A program made the translations under genes and the position numbers. From assembly GCF_026624755.1 (NCBI RefSeq), contig NZ_JAPMXC010000002.1, positions 275,527 through 339,526 on the forward strand: DNA of 64,000 nucleotides, given 5' to 3'. This document shows positions 54,309 to 63,039 of the stretch, in pieces (position 1 is the stretch's first letter; every line of letters starts with the position of its first letter). Origin of the DNA: Robbsia betulipollinis (lineage in GTDB: Bacteria > Pseudomonadota > Gammaproteobacteria > Burkholderiales > Burkholderiaceae). Under the pieces are notes generated by a model. It searched no databases. It was not told the DNA's origin and was given only the letters and a program-made list of their open reading frames with translations.

Positions 54309-56120
54309 TCACGGTTCGTCGCCCGACAATGCCGAAACCGCGTGAATCAGCGCCAGATGGGTCAGACCCTGCGGCAGATTGCCCAGATACGCACCCGTGT
54401 CCGGGTCCACCATTTCCGAATAAATGCCCACGCCATGGTCCAGCGCGGCCACCGCCCGGACGAACGCGGCGCGCGCCTGGTCCGTCTGGCCCAGCAGCGC
54501 ACGCGCCTCGACCATCCAGAAAGTGCAGGCGAGGAAGCATCCCTCTTCGTCCTGCATACCGCCATAGCGGTAGTGGAAGGCACCCGCGCCCAACTCGCGA
54601 TCCACCGCGTCGAGCGTGCGCCGCAGCCGCTCGCGGCTGTCGAAACCGAAGCGCACCGCCAGCGCGAGCGAGGCATCGAGTTCGTCGCTCTCCGGATAAA
54701 ACAGATAGGCGCCGCGTGCCTCGGACCAGCAGTGCGTTTCGATCCACGCCGCCACACGGTCCCGTTCCCGGCACCAGCGGTCACGGCAGGTGGTGGGCAG
54801 CTGCCCGCCATCGGCGAGCTCGACCGCGCGTGCCAAGGCCTGCCACGCGCTGATCTTCGACATCGTGTAATGCTGCGGTTCCTGCAGCTCCCAGATACCT
54901 GCATCCTTGCGCCGCCAGCGGTCCGCGCAGGCATCCGCAAGATGCGACAGCGTCTCGGCGCTGCGTGCGTCCAGGATATTGCCATACGCGACGAAACGCG
55001 CCGCCGTCTCGAAGATATCGCCATAGATGCCATGCTGGTGCTGACTGGTCGCGGCATTGCCGGTCACGACGGGCGCCGAGCCGCGGTAGCCGTCCAGTCC
55101 CACGTCCTCGAGGGCGGGCGCCTCGCCCCCTTCGAGTGCATACAGCACTTTTTCCTCGCCCTGCTGGAGCTGCCGCAGCAGCCAGGTGAACGCGGCCTTC
55201 GCTTCTTCCTGCGCCCGAATGCGCAGGAACGCCTTGATCGTGTACCCCGCGTCGCGGATCCACGCGAAACGGTAATCGAAGTTCTTGTCGCCGCCGATGC
55301 GCTCGGGCAGCGAGGTGGTCGCCGCCGCCGCGATCGCGCCGCTGGGCGAATACAACAGCAGCTTCAGCGCCAGTGCGCTGCGCACCAGCAGCGCGCGGAA
55401 TTCTCCTTCGTAGCGCAGCTTGCCCGCCCACTCGCGCCACGCCGCGTCGGAGCGCTCGATGCGCGCATCGATCTCGCCGATGTCCGGCACCACCAGCGGC
55501 TCGTCCTCGCCCGCGACGATCGCCAGCGTTTCGTGTTCGCCGGCGCCCACGCTTACCGTCGCGAGAATGCCGGTATCCTCCTTTTGCTCGATGTGCACGC
55601 CGTCGCTGTGGAGAAACAGCCCGAGCACCCGGTCCGCGTGAAACACATCATGCGGGCCCGCGGACGCAAAGTACGGATTGATCGCGTCCGCGCGGCGACT
55701 GAACACGATACGCACGACAAACCGGACCTGGCCTTCCAGGCCTTCGAGACGGCGCGCGAGTTCCGACCAGGGCAGGCGTCCCGCCGAACCGCTGTTGTGC
55801 GACTCCACCAACCGCGCGCGGCCGCCCGCCGTGGAGAACACCGTTTCCAGCACGTTGCTGTTCTCGCGATAGCGACGGGTCGCCTCGAACGGCGCGTCCG
55901 GAACGATCTCGAAATAGCCCCCTTCCCGCGCATCGAGCAGGCGATCGAACAGCGGCGGCGAGCCGATGCCCGGCACGCACCACCAGTCGATCGAACCGTC
56001 GGTGCCGCTGAGCGCCACGGAACGGCCGTCGCCAAGCGCGCCATAGCCTTCGAGCGGCAGAAAACCGTCCGGATCGCGGTAAGTGGCACGCAGATGTGCG
56101 GAGGGATGCGGAGCATTCAT
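54309..56120 (-). CDS. Glycoside hydrolase family 15 protein (glucoamylase/trehalase-like)
   Basis: GH15 enzymes are inverting glucoamylases or trehalases with an (alpha/alpha)6 barrel. The 603-residue product starts MNAPHPSAHLRATYRD with AAGGAAAG before the ATG at 56120. It carries the N-terminal beta domain IDWWCVPGIGSPPLFDRLLD. The catalytic core has SLPERIGGDKNFDYRFAWIRDAG and IWELQEPQHYTMSKISAWQAL, in which the ExxxxYTMSK-type Glu is the likely general acid, and a later acidic site near GGMQDEEGCFLACTFWMVEA. No signal peptide is present, so it acts in the cytoplasm, as do bacterial GH15 trehalases. There are no neighbouring trehalose genes. Confidence 0.9.
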   Translation of the reverse strand: MNAPHPSAHLRATYRDPDGFLPLEGYGALGDGRSVALSGTDGSIDWWCVPGIGSPPLFDRLLDAREGGYFEIVPDAPFEATRRYRENSNVLETVFSTAGGRARLVESHNSGSAGRLPWSELARRLEGLEGQVRFVVRIVFSRRADAINPYFASAGPHDVFHADRVLGLFLHSDGVHIEQKEDTGILATVSVGAGEHETLAIVAGEDEPLVVPDIGEIDARIERSDAAWREWAGKLRYEGEFRALLVRSALALKLLLYSPSGAIAAAATTSLPERIGGDKNFDYRFAWIRDAGYTIKAFLRIRAQEEAKAAFTWLLRQLQQGEEKVLYALEGGEAPALEDVGLDGYRGSAPVVTGNAATSQHQHGIYGDIFETAARFVAYGNILDARSAETLSHLADACADRWRRKDAGIWELQEPQHYTMSKISAWQALARAVELADGGQLPTTCRDRWCRERDRVAAWIETHCWSEARGAYLFYPESDELDASLALAVRFGFDSRERLRRTLDAVDRELGAGAFHYRYGGMQDEEGCFLACTFWMVEARALLGQTDQARAAFVRAVAALDHGVGIYSEMVDPDTGAYLGNLPQGLTHLALIHAVSALSGDEP

Positions 56121-56226
56121 GGACAACTTTCCTTGGCGGCGCGGGCTCGGTGAAATGCGGCCGGGGTACACCCGGCCTTTTCCAGCATACCCAAAACGCG
56201 CCACTACCGTCGGTCTCCCTCCTCCC

Positions 56227-56251
56227 GCCGTGCCGTGCCGTGCCGTGCCGT
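56227..56251. repeat. Pentanucleotide repeat (GCCGT, 5 units)
   Basis: Five perfect copies of GCCGT lie in the 148-bp spacer between the GH15 start and the end of the diguanylate cyclase gene. It is outside the two coding regions, where length changes would affect only spacing. Confidence 0.85.
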
Positions 56252-56268
56252 GCCCGGCGCCCGCCCGC

Positions 56269-57363
56269 CTACGTCACCACGTCCGAAGCGGATTCCCGTA
56301 CGGACGCGGCCACCCGGTCACGGCCGCGCCGCTTGGCCTCCAGCATCGCCTTGTCGGCCCGGTCCAGCAGCGATGCCAGATTCTCCCCGCGATCCCATTC
56401 GGCCAGACCCAGGCTCACCGACACACGCCCATGCGGATGACGGATCGTCCCGATCCGACGGCGCAACCGCTCCGCGACCTCGAGCGCCGTAGCCATCGGA
56501 CTGGTGGTGAGGAGCACGGCAAATTCCTCGCCGCCCATCCGGCCGACCACGTCGCCGAGCCGGGTCTGCTCGACGATGGCGGCCGCGACTTCGCGGATGA
56601 CGCGGTCGCCGGCCGCGTGGCCCAGTTGATCGTTGATCGCCTTGAAGTGATCGATATCGATGAACAGCGCGCTCACCGGCTCGCACGCCGTCTCGCAACG
56701 GTGAATGGTGCGTTGCGCCTCTTCCAGGAAATTGCGCCGGTTACGCACGCCCGTCAGCGGGTCTGTCGCCGCCAGATCGGCGAGCCGCGTTTCCAGCACG
56801 AAATGCTGAACGCGATAGCTGTAAAACAGCGAGAAACACGTGATCGAACTGCTGAACCCGACGCTCAGCCAGAGCCAGGTGACGATCTCCTCCTCGCGGG
56901 TCATCGGCATATGCAGCAGAAACGGCACCGTGACCGCGAGCGAGACCAGGGAGCCGATCACGAAATGCGCGCGCGTCAGCCAGAACGGCGCGGAGCACAG
57001 GGGAATGATGATCGCGGTGGGCAGGATCCAGAGAAACGGCGTGCGCGCATCGGCCGAGTTCAGAAAGGCGCCAAGCTCCAGCACGACCACGTAGACCACG
57101 GTAAATGCGCCCGAGACGTGGATGCGCTTCGCGCGGCTGGCGCCGTACATCAGCCCCCCCAGCATGACGACATAGCATGCCGCCGCCGGCAGTGGCGTGA
57201 CCGCCCGCACCAGCGCGCAGTGGGCCGCCGTGAACATCAGAAACGCCACGATTCCGAAAATCATCGTCGCGACCGACAGGGGGCGGCTGCGCACCATCGA
57301 ATACCGTTCGAACTGCGCGCCGCTGTGCCCACTCAGGGCGGTGGGGAAAAAAATGGTAGGCAT
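56269..57363 (-). CDS. Membrane diguanylate cyclase (GGDEF)
   Basis: This enzyme makes cyclic di-GMP from two GTP. The 364-residue product has six or so hydrophobic helices in the first 190 residues (such as MIFGIVAFLMFTAAHCALV and FVIGSLVSLAVTVPFLL). The GGDEF domain is at about 200-360, with ATDPLTGVRNRRNF and the active motif GRMGGEEFAVLL. An RxxD sequence (RLGD) lies five residues before the GGEEF motif, so the product-inhibition I-site is intact. The membrane region probably senses an unknown ligand. It is the last gene before the glycosyltransferase region. The start at 57363 is uncertain by a few residues. Confidence 0.9.
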   Translation of the reverse strand: MPTIFFPTALSGHSGAQFERYSMVRSRPLSVATMIFGIVAFLMFTAAHCALVRAVTPLPAAACYVVMLGGLMYGASRAKRIHVSGAFTVVYVVVLELGAFLNSADARTPFLWILPTAIIIPLCSAPFWLTRAHFVIGSLVSLAVTVPFLLHMPMTREEEIVTWLWLSVGFSSSITCFSLFYSYRVQHFVLETRLADLAATDPLTGVRNRRNFLEEAQRTIHRCETACEPVSALFIDIDHFKAINDQLGHAAGDRVIREVAAAIVEQTRLGDVVGRMGGEEFAVLLTTSPMATALEVAERLRRRIGTIRHPHGRVSVSLGLAEWDRGENLASLLDRADKAMLEAKRRGRDRVAASVRESASDVVT

Positions 57364-57619
57364 GGTGTGCGGTGAAGGCAGCAGGTCGAAGACGACGGAC
57401 CGGCCCGACGGCTAGGCATGCCCTGCCTGCCTGGGCAAGCGGCATTTCTCCGTACTGCGCGCGATCCGCCACGCTACCGTGTTAACGGGCGCCATCCCGT
57501 GTTTCTTGAGGCCGTTCGATGAAAGCGGCAGCGTTGGCGACCGGCAGGGACCGTCATCGGTCTGTTTTCCGGTTTCACGCAATCAGACGGCGAGATCCGT
57601 CAGGCAAGCCCTGGACGTT

Positions 57620-58172
57620 CGGCCTGCCGACCCTCGTTATCAAGAACGCGTCAGAAGTCTGCGCCTGCCATTGGAGAGCGTCCCCTCCCGACGCTGGTCC
57701 AGGCGCACCACTCGTCGTGGCCGATCTTTGACATTGAAGAAAAACCGCCGCACCTTGTCCGCCGCGCGATGCCACTTGTACCGGACTTTTGCCTGCCCTT
57801 TCAACCGCGGCTTCCGGCGGTCGCCGATCACGCTGGGAAGCGCGCTCTCCGTCACGACATGCGGATGGGCAACGAGCAGCCGAAGACCATGCTCCCAATG
57901 GCGGTCGATGACCTCGTCGATCGTGAACATCATGTCTTGCGTGTGGATCAGCAGCTTTTCCGCCGCACTTCTCGTCAGGAGGTATCCAAGCGTGCTCATC
58001 GCGGAACACGCGACCCAGTTCAGTTGCCTCGATCCCGCGGTGACGCAGTACGGGCGGGCCCCGCGCCGGTAAAGACTGTATAAACGCACAAAATCCCAAT
58101 GCGCGCGTGCCATGACGATATCCGCGACCCTCTCGGAGAAGTCGCCATGCAACACGCCGTCGTCCTCCAGCA
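57620..58172. repeat. Long direct repeat (GT25 locus A), partner at 63448-64000
   Basis: A 553-bp stretch aligns base for base with 63448-64000 at a constant offset of 5828. I count about 11 differences, all in the first 288 bp; the last 265 bp appear identical. Both copies are in the same orientation and bracket about 5.3 kb. Confidence 0.9.
57908..58172. repeat. 265-bp direct tandem repeat, unit 1
   Basis: The segment from ATGACCTCGTCGATCG to GTCGTCCTCCAGCA is repeated immediately at 58173-58437 without visible change. It also occurs without visible change at 63736-64000. There is no microhomology at the junction. Confidence 0.93.
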
Positions 58173-58437
58173 ATGACCTCGTCGATCGTGAACATCATGT
58201 CTTGCGTGTGGATCAGCAGCTTTTCCGCCGCACTTCTCGTCAGGAGGTATCCAAGCGTGCTCATCGCGGAACACGCGACCCAGTTCAGTTGCCTCGATCC
58301 CGCGGTGACGCAGTACGGGCGGGCCCCGCGCCGGTAAAGACTGTATAAACGCACAAAATCCCAATGCGCGCGTGCCATGACGATATCCGCGACCCTCTCG
58401 GAGAAGTCGCCATGCAACACGCCGTCGTCCTCCAGCA
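58173..58437. repeat. 265-bp direct tandem repeat, unit 2
   Basis: This is the second, adjacent copy. It begins at the same base sequence as unit 1 and ends where unit 1 ends, after which the unique GT25 N-terminal sequence continues (CGCAACAGACATC). Confidence 0.93.
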
Positions 58438-58723
58438 CGCAACAGACATCGCTGTCGGAATCCAGAAACCGGCGCCACACGGCCCGATGGCTCAGATAAC
58501 ACCCGATCTCGCCCGGCGTGAGACCGTACCCGAAACGATGCAGGCGTTTCGCCGAGTCGTACCCCGGGATCCTGTCGACAGACCCGGGACGGATGCCGAT
58601 GGCGTCGAAAAAACGCGCGGGAATTTTCAATCTGGAAAATTGCTCCTTCATGAAGGCACGTCGCTCCAACGCCCCTGGCAATGAAATACAGATGTAAGCT
58701 GTTTTACACAACATCGCAGGCAT

Positions 58724-59308
58724 CCAACTTCAGTTTAGAAGTTGTCTTTTATACCGATGAATCAATGATTTTTTTCAGCGCATGGCATAAGAATTTTCCC
58801 ATTTTATAAATTCTTCAGTAAAACCAAATATCATATTAAATTCATGATTTCCATAATATTTTTCCTATTTTTATCGATACTCGATGAACACACGGCGTAT
58901 TAAAAGACATCCAGCTTCGCGTAGAACGCACGGCTGGACGCCAACAAACCAACGTCTCTTACAGAACCGCGAAGGCTTGCGCGACAGCGGCGCCGGCCAT
59001 CCCGAACGTTCCGATCTCGGCAACGATTGCCCGTCATTTCAATTCCGTTTGTTTCATTAGTTTTACTTATTTTATATCGATATATAGAAAATAAAATAAC
59101 CGGCAGGCCGACTCGGATCGTACCGCCCAATTCACCGGCGATGACTGGCAGTCGTTTCCGAGGGCTCATCGGTTCGTAGCGCTAGTCGAAGCCGGCTCTT
59201 GATGAGAAGGTTGCCGCCTCCGCGTTGCACGATTGTCTGAGCGACATCCGGGGGTGGGTGGCCCCGGTGAAGGGCTGGCTTCCACCCCGAAGAGACGCGT
59301 GCGCAGAC
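58724..59308. other. AT-rich gene-poor region
   Basis: No convincing gene is seen in this 585-bp stretch; the possible minus-strand frame at 58900-59169 has no recognisable features. AT-rich blocks lie at 58735-58900 and 59035-59095, contrasting with the flanks. It is probably the upstream region of the glycosyltransferase gene and foreign in composition. Confidence 0.45.
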
Positions 59309-60175
59309 CTATGCCAAGGCAAGCCCGGAAGCGAAGTCGCGATAGGTCCGCAGCGGACGCTCCAGGAGCGAAGTCAGGCGCTCGACATCGCCGGCTTCGG
59401 GAACCATTCCCTCGGTGAGGAAACGCTCGCTCATCAGGCGCATGTCGAAAGCCATCCAGCTCGGCATGAACTGCCTGAGGTTCTTCTCGAATCCGGCGGT
59501 GTCATCGCCCGGATAGGCGATCGGACGCCCCAGCACGTGCGTCCAGATCGCGGCGACATCCGCGCCGGTCAGCGTGTCGGGGCCAACGACGTTGATCCGG
59601 TCGAACGGGAGAGGCGCTGCCGACTGCTCGCGGCGGATGAGTTCGATGGCAGCGACTTCGGCAATGTCGTGTGTATCGACCATCGCAAGGCCCTTGCTGC
59701 CGATCGGCATCGGATAGATGCCGTACCCGGTCACCACATCCTTGATCGTGAGGTCGTTGCTGATGAAGTAAGCCGGACTCAGGATGGTGGCGTGGAGGCC
59801 CATCTGTTCGATCATGCGCTCGACACCGTACTTGCCCGCGAAGTGCGGCACGTTCACGTAGCGGTCGCTGTGAATCACCGACAGGTAGACGATCCGCTCG
59901 ATGCCGGCCTCGCGGGCGACGTTGAGCGCGATCAGCGCCTGCGTGTATTCGTCGGCCACCACCGCGTTGAGCAGGAACAGTGTCGAGACGCCCGAGAAGG
60001 CGCTTCGCAGCGAATCGACGTCGAGCAGGTCGCCCTGAACGACCTCGACGCCCGCCGGGAAATTGGCCTTCGAGGGATCGCGGACGAGCGCGCGAACATT
60101 GGCGCCGCGCTTGGTGAGCTGTTCGATGACTTGGCCGCCGACAGTGCCGGTCGCGCCGGTAACGAGAATGGTCAT
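59309..60175 (-). CDS. NmrA-type NAD(P)-binding reductase
   Basis: This is an atypical short-chain dehydrogenase of the NmrA/HSCARG family, a Rossmann-fold protein that binds NAD(P) and often acts as a redox sensor or quinone reductase. The 288-residue product begins MTILVTGATGTVGGQVIEQL with the GxxGxxG motif at residues 7-13. It continues with ALVRDPSKANFPAGVEVVQGDLLD and IVYLSVIHSDRYVNVPHFAGKYGVE. The expected YxxxK catalytic pair is not obvious, as in other NmrA proteins. It lies inside the repeat-bracketed segment next to a decayed SRPBCC gene and a quinone oxidoreductase. Confidence 0.88.
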   Translation of the reverse strand: MTILVTGATGTVGGQVIEQLTKRGANVRALVRDPSKANFPAGVEVVQGDLLDVDSLRSAFSGVSTLFLLNAVVADEYTQALIALNVAREAGIERIVYLSVIHSDRYVNVPHFAGKYGVERMIEQMGLHATILSPAYFISNDLTIKDVVTGYGIYPMPIGSKGLAMVDTHDIAEVAAIELIRREQSAAPLPFDRINVVGPDTLTGADVAAIWTHVLGRPIAYPGDDTAGFEKNLRQFMPSWMAFDMRLMSERFLTEGMVPEAGDVERLTSLLERPLRTYRDFASGLALA

Positions 60176-60228
60176 GATGATGATTCCTTGGTTGGTTCGG
60201 GTCGATTTGTTTCTTTGGAAAAATCAGG

Positions 60229-60423
60229 ACGTAGTGAAATGCTTGACAACGTTCTTCGGACAGATTTCCAGGTAGCCCCTCCACGGGGTCTTGACGAACA
60301 GCTCAGCGCAATCTTGGTAACGCGATGCCCCGCCTGGAACGTGTAGGTCCACTTCACCTGGATGCCGCCGTCCACCGCCACGAGCCACCCCTGCCCGCGC
60401 GCATGGCGCATCAGGTGCTTCAA
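60229..60423 (-). pseudogene. SRPBCC (polyketide cyclase-like) fragment, frameshifted
   Basis: Two overlapping minus-strand frames give a continuous SRPBCC C-terminal segment: first GWLVAVDGGIQVKWTYTFQ ... VTKIALS, then after a one-base shift ELFVKTPWRGYLEICPKNVV and KHFTTS. The pattern VKWTYTF, LFVxTPWRGY, NVVKHF is recalled from SRPBCC family proteins. Most of the N-terminus is missing and the frame is broken near 60300. It lies between the NmrA and quinone oxidoreductase genes, and 60424-60520 holds nothing else recognisable. Confidence 0.5.
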
Positions 60424-60520
60424 TGAAAAGCTCGGATGTCAGAATGTCTACCGCGCGATTCTTCATCGGCGCGCATGGCGTTCGCAGCGCTCATGTTGTA
60501 CCCCTCTTCGAAGGGTTGAT

Positions 60521-61453
60521 TCAGAGGGAGAAATTCACGACGGTCTTGCCGACCTGCGGCTGAGTTCGATTGCGCTCGATCGCTGCCGGCAGTTCGTCGA
60601 AGCGCACGACGGCGCCGACCTTTGACCGCAAGCGTCCCTCCACCACGTCCTCGGCGATCGCGTGCAATCGCTCAGGGTCTGGCGTATTCATGAACCAGAG
60701 GCCACGCCGCCCTGCCGGAATGCTCTCCAGAATGGCCGGCGATGCGGTGCTGACGATGACGCCATCTTCGGCAAGCACGGACCACGAGCGGTTCAGCACC
60801 TCGCCACCGACGACATCGACCACGAGATCGATGTCGTTCGCCGTGGCCTCGAACTGCTCCTTGTCGGAGGCGATGACGTGGTCTGCGCCCAGGCTGCGGA
60901 CGTAGTCGACGTGCTTGCTCACGGCGGTCGCAAACACCACGGCGCCGGCCTGATGCGCGTACTGCACCGCGAATCCACCCAGGCCGCCTGACGCGCCTTG
61001 GATCAGGATGCGCTGGCCCGCATGGATCGGACCGGCGAAATTCAGGCTCTGCCACGCGGCCACCGAGGCCAGCGGCAATGCCGCCGCCGCCACGAAGTCC
61101 AGCGCGTCGGGCACCGCGCCGAGATTGGCCGCGTTCACCGCCACCACGTCGGCGTAGGCGCCCAGGCCACCGAGCGGCCCCATCACGCGATCACCTTCGC
61201 GCAGTCCGGTGACGCCGGGGCCCACCGCTTCGACGACGCCGGCCAGTTCGATACCCAGGACGGTCGGCAATTGCAGCGGATGGGCATTCCGGACGTAGCC
61301 TTCGCGGACCTTCCAATCCAGGGCATTGACGCCGGCGGCATGGACACGGACCAGCACCTGGCCTGCTCCTGCCGTCGGTGCCTCGACTGAAGAAACCTTG
61401 ACGGCGCCCGGGCCGCCGTATTCGGTAAGTACCAATGCGCGAACGCTGTTCAC
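60521..61453 (-). CDS. NADP-dependent quinone oxidoreductase (zinc-free MDR family)
   Basis: This is a medium-chain dehydrogenase/reductase of the quinone oxidoreductase type. The 310-residue product begins NSVRALVLTEYGGPGAVKV, has the N-terminal GroES-like domain (LPTVLGIELAGVVEAVGPGV, GDRVMG) and the nucleotide-binding segment ILIQGASGGLGGFAVQYAHQ near residue 145. It lacks the catalytic zinc cysteines of alcohol dehydrogenases. The start is GTG at 61453, preceded by AAAGGAG 8 nt upstream; upstream codons are out of context. It is divergent from a LysR regulator over a 107-bp spacer and probably under its control. Confidence 0.9.
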   Translation of the reverse strand: MNSVRALVLTEYGGPGAVKVSSVEAPTAGAGQVLVRVHAAGVNALDWKVREGYVRNAHPLQLPTVLGIELAGVVEAVGPGVTGLREGDRVMGPLGGLGAYADVVAVNAANLGAVPDALDFVAAAALPLASVAAWQSLNFAGPIHAGQRILIQGASGGLGGFAVQYAHQAGAVVFATAVSKHVDYVRSLGADHVIASDKEQFEATANDIDLVVDVVGGEVLNRSWSVLAEDGVIVSTASPAILESIPAGRRGLWFMNTPDPERLHAIAEDVVEGRLRSKVGAVVRFDELPAAIERNRTQPQVGKTVVNFSL

Positions 61454-61521
61454 AGGGAGCTCCTTTGGGGTTTGGGTTGCGTATGACCAAACAATAAAGA
61501 GTTCCACCTTTAAAACAAAGA

Positions 61522-61534
61522 CTATAAAATATAG
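61522..61534. promoter_or_regulatory. Palindrome CTATA-N3-TATAG in the qor-lysR spacer
   Basis: CTATAAAATATAG is a perfect 5-bp inverted repeat around AAA, 27 bp before the LysR start and 69 bp from the divergent oxidoreductase start. LysR regulators usually bind T-N11-A-type dyads in exactly this position, so it is a candidate operator; it also overlaps a possible -10 region. Confidence 0.45.
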
Positions 61535-61560
61535 ACAACTCGTATCAAAATTGAGACGCC

Positions 61561-62445
61561 ATGGATTTGAACGCCCTTGAGGACTTCCAGCTGGTGGCGG
61601 CTCACGGCGGTTTTGGGAAAGCCAGTCGCGCCAGCGGCCGGTCCAAGGCAACCCTGTCGCGTCGTGTCGCCGATCTCGAAGAAGCGCTGGGCATTCGACT
61701 CATCGAGCGAGGCTCGCGTAGCCTGGAATTGACCGAAGCGGGCCAACTGCTTCTGACCAGGACAGAGGGCCCGATGCACGAAGTCACCGAAGCGGTCACA
61801 GCCGCACGGGACGGTCTCCAGACGCCGCGAGGCCGTCTACGTATCGCGGCGCCGCTCCTGTTTTCGCAGGTGGCGCTGGGACGACTCGCCGCCAGATTCC
61901 TGACGCTGTATCCCGAGGTGCGGATCGAAGCCGTCGCCGAGGACCGGATCGTCAATCTCGTTGACGAACATTTCGATGTCGCCATCCGCATCAATCCGCG
62001 TAAAGACAGCGTATTGGTCGGCAGGTGCTTTGCCAAAGACAGACTGATCCTTGCCGCCGCACCGTCCGTCCAGATGCCGAAGGGGCACCGGGACAAGCCT
62101 TTCCCGGTTGCGGCTGTCGTCATGCCGACCTACCGTGACGGAGACGTTTGGACGGTGCGCAATGGCCAGTACACCATCGAACCGCAACCTGTTCTGCGTC
62201 TGTCTTCGCTCTTGATGGTCCGCGATGCCATTGCTGACGGCGCGGGGGCGGCCATGCTGCCGCAGTCCATCGTCAACAGCATGCTGGAAACGGGGGAACT
62301 GGTGTCGTGGGGTATTGCCGGCGGCGAAACCGAGCTTTGGGTTCTGCACACGTCCCGCCGTTTGCAAAGTCCCAAGGTCCGAGCCTTCGTGGAGTTCATG
62401 TGCAATCAATACCCCAGTGGATCGTTCACCATCCCGATCCGGTAA
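61561..62445 (+). CDS. LysR family transcriptional regulator
   Basis: This is a LysR-type regulator with an N-terminal winged helix-turn-helix and a C-terminal periplasmic-binding-protein-like sensor domain. The 294-residue product begins MDLNALEDFQLVAAHGGFGKASRASGRSKATLSRRVADLEEALG, with the HTH around residues 17-40. The sensor domain has RGRLRIAAPLLFSQVALGRLA near 90-110 and YPEVRIEAVAEDRIVNLVDE. It is divergent from the quinone oxidoreductase gene and is likely its activator or repressor, acting on the CTATA palindrome. The downstream flank is a decayed region. Confidence 0.92.
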   Translation: MDLNALEDFQLVAAHGGFGKASRASGRSKATLSRRVADLEEALGIRLIERGSRSLELTEAGQLLLTRTEGPMHEVTEAVTAARDGLQTPRGRLRIAAPLLFSQVALGRLAARFLTLYPEVRIEAVAEDRIVNLVDEHFDVAIRINPRKDSVLVGRCFAKDRLILAAAPSVQMPKGHRDKPFPVAAVVMPTYRDGDVWTVRNGQYTIEPQPVLRLSSLLMVRDAIADGAGAAMLPQSIVNSMLETGELVSWGIAGGETELWVLHTSRRLQSPKVRAFVEFMCNQYPSGSFTIPIR

Positions 62446-62461
62446 ATAGGCAAGCCGACAG

Positions 62462-63039
62462 GGTGAGGACACCGCACCACCACCGCCCTACTGGCGCGCG
62501 CCCGATATGCATGCGGGCCGCGTCGGCGCACCACTTTGGCAACTGGTGGACTTCCATCCCGATGTGCACGGAGCGAGCCGCGCCGGCATCGAAGCCGTCC
62601 TCCAGGCGGCGGGCCTCTCGGATGCGTGGGTGACGCCCGATGGCGCGTGGCGGGACAGTGCCGGCATGGCGTTGCCGCACGACGAAAACTGGCTCATCCG
62701 CCCGCAACATGCCCAATCCCGGGCCGCCTGACTGCACCCTGCGACCGCCGTGGACAGCACCCCACTCCCGGTCATGCCAGCCATTCTGCAACGTCTGCTC
62801 GAAGGCGTCGCCTGCTGCCCCGAAGACGACCCGAACACCGAAACCTGGTTGGCCTGCAATGAACGCTATCGGCTTGGCGCGCGAGCCGGCAGTGGGTAAA
62901 AGTCCAGCGCCGAATTCATTGGCTACACCGCACGCGCTGCGGCACGCGTTCGCCGACTGGGCGAGATCGACCAGCGCCGAGATGTCCTGGACAACGACAC
63001 GACCAAGCGGCTCCAGCGGGAACGGCGCGCGGTGGAAAC
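62462..63039 (+). pseudogene. Fragment of a JetC/TIGR02680-like SMC protein (Wadjet type II), with two stop codons
   Basis: One reading frame gives a continuous protein-like sequence with two in-frame stops (TGA 62729-62731, TAA 62897-62899). It reads GEDTAPPPPYWRAPDMHAGR, VGAPLWQLVDFHPDVHGASR, AGIEAVLQAAGLSDAWVTPD, then LQRLLEGVACCPEDDPNTET, WLACNERYRLGARAGSG, and after the second stop KSSAEFIGYTARAAARVRRL. The order GAPLWxLVDF, AGLEAxLxxxGLxDAWVTPDG, TWxxxxxRYRLG, AEFIGxxARxAARxRR matches my memory of TIGR02680, the SMC-like ATPase of JetABCD. Only about 190 of about 1350 residues remain; no jetA, jetB or jetD is present. A database search is needed. Confidence 0.6.

Larger units (their letters stand above)
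57640..58723 (-). pseudogene. Family 25 glycosyltransferase disrupted by a 265-bp tandem duplication
   Basis: GT25 enzymes add sugars to lipooligosaccharide. The N-terminal part (58723 downward) has AYICISLPGALERRAFMKEQF, LTPGEIGCYLSHRAVWRRF and the EDD nucleotide-sugar motif VCCVLEDDGVL. It runs into a second copy of a 265-bp segment, where the frame shifts after FTIDEVI. The second reading frame (57640-58173) holds the same segment and the true C-terminus, RHWEHGLRLLVAHPHVVTES to RRRLLTRS. Removing one 265-bp unit leaves 819 bp, that is 272 codons plus a stop, in frame. The present gene cannot make an intact enzyme. A second, near-identical locus lies at 63465-64000. Confidence 0.85.

Noticed and set aside
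58900..59169. 89-residue minus-strand frame in the AT-rich region
   Set aside because: It has no ribosome site or recognisable motif and mixed composition; it is not supported as a gene.
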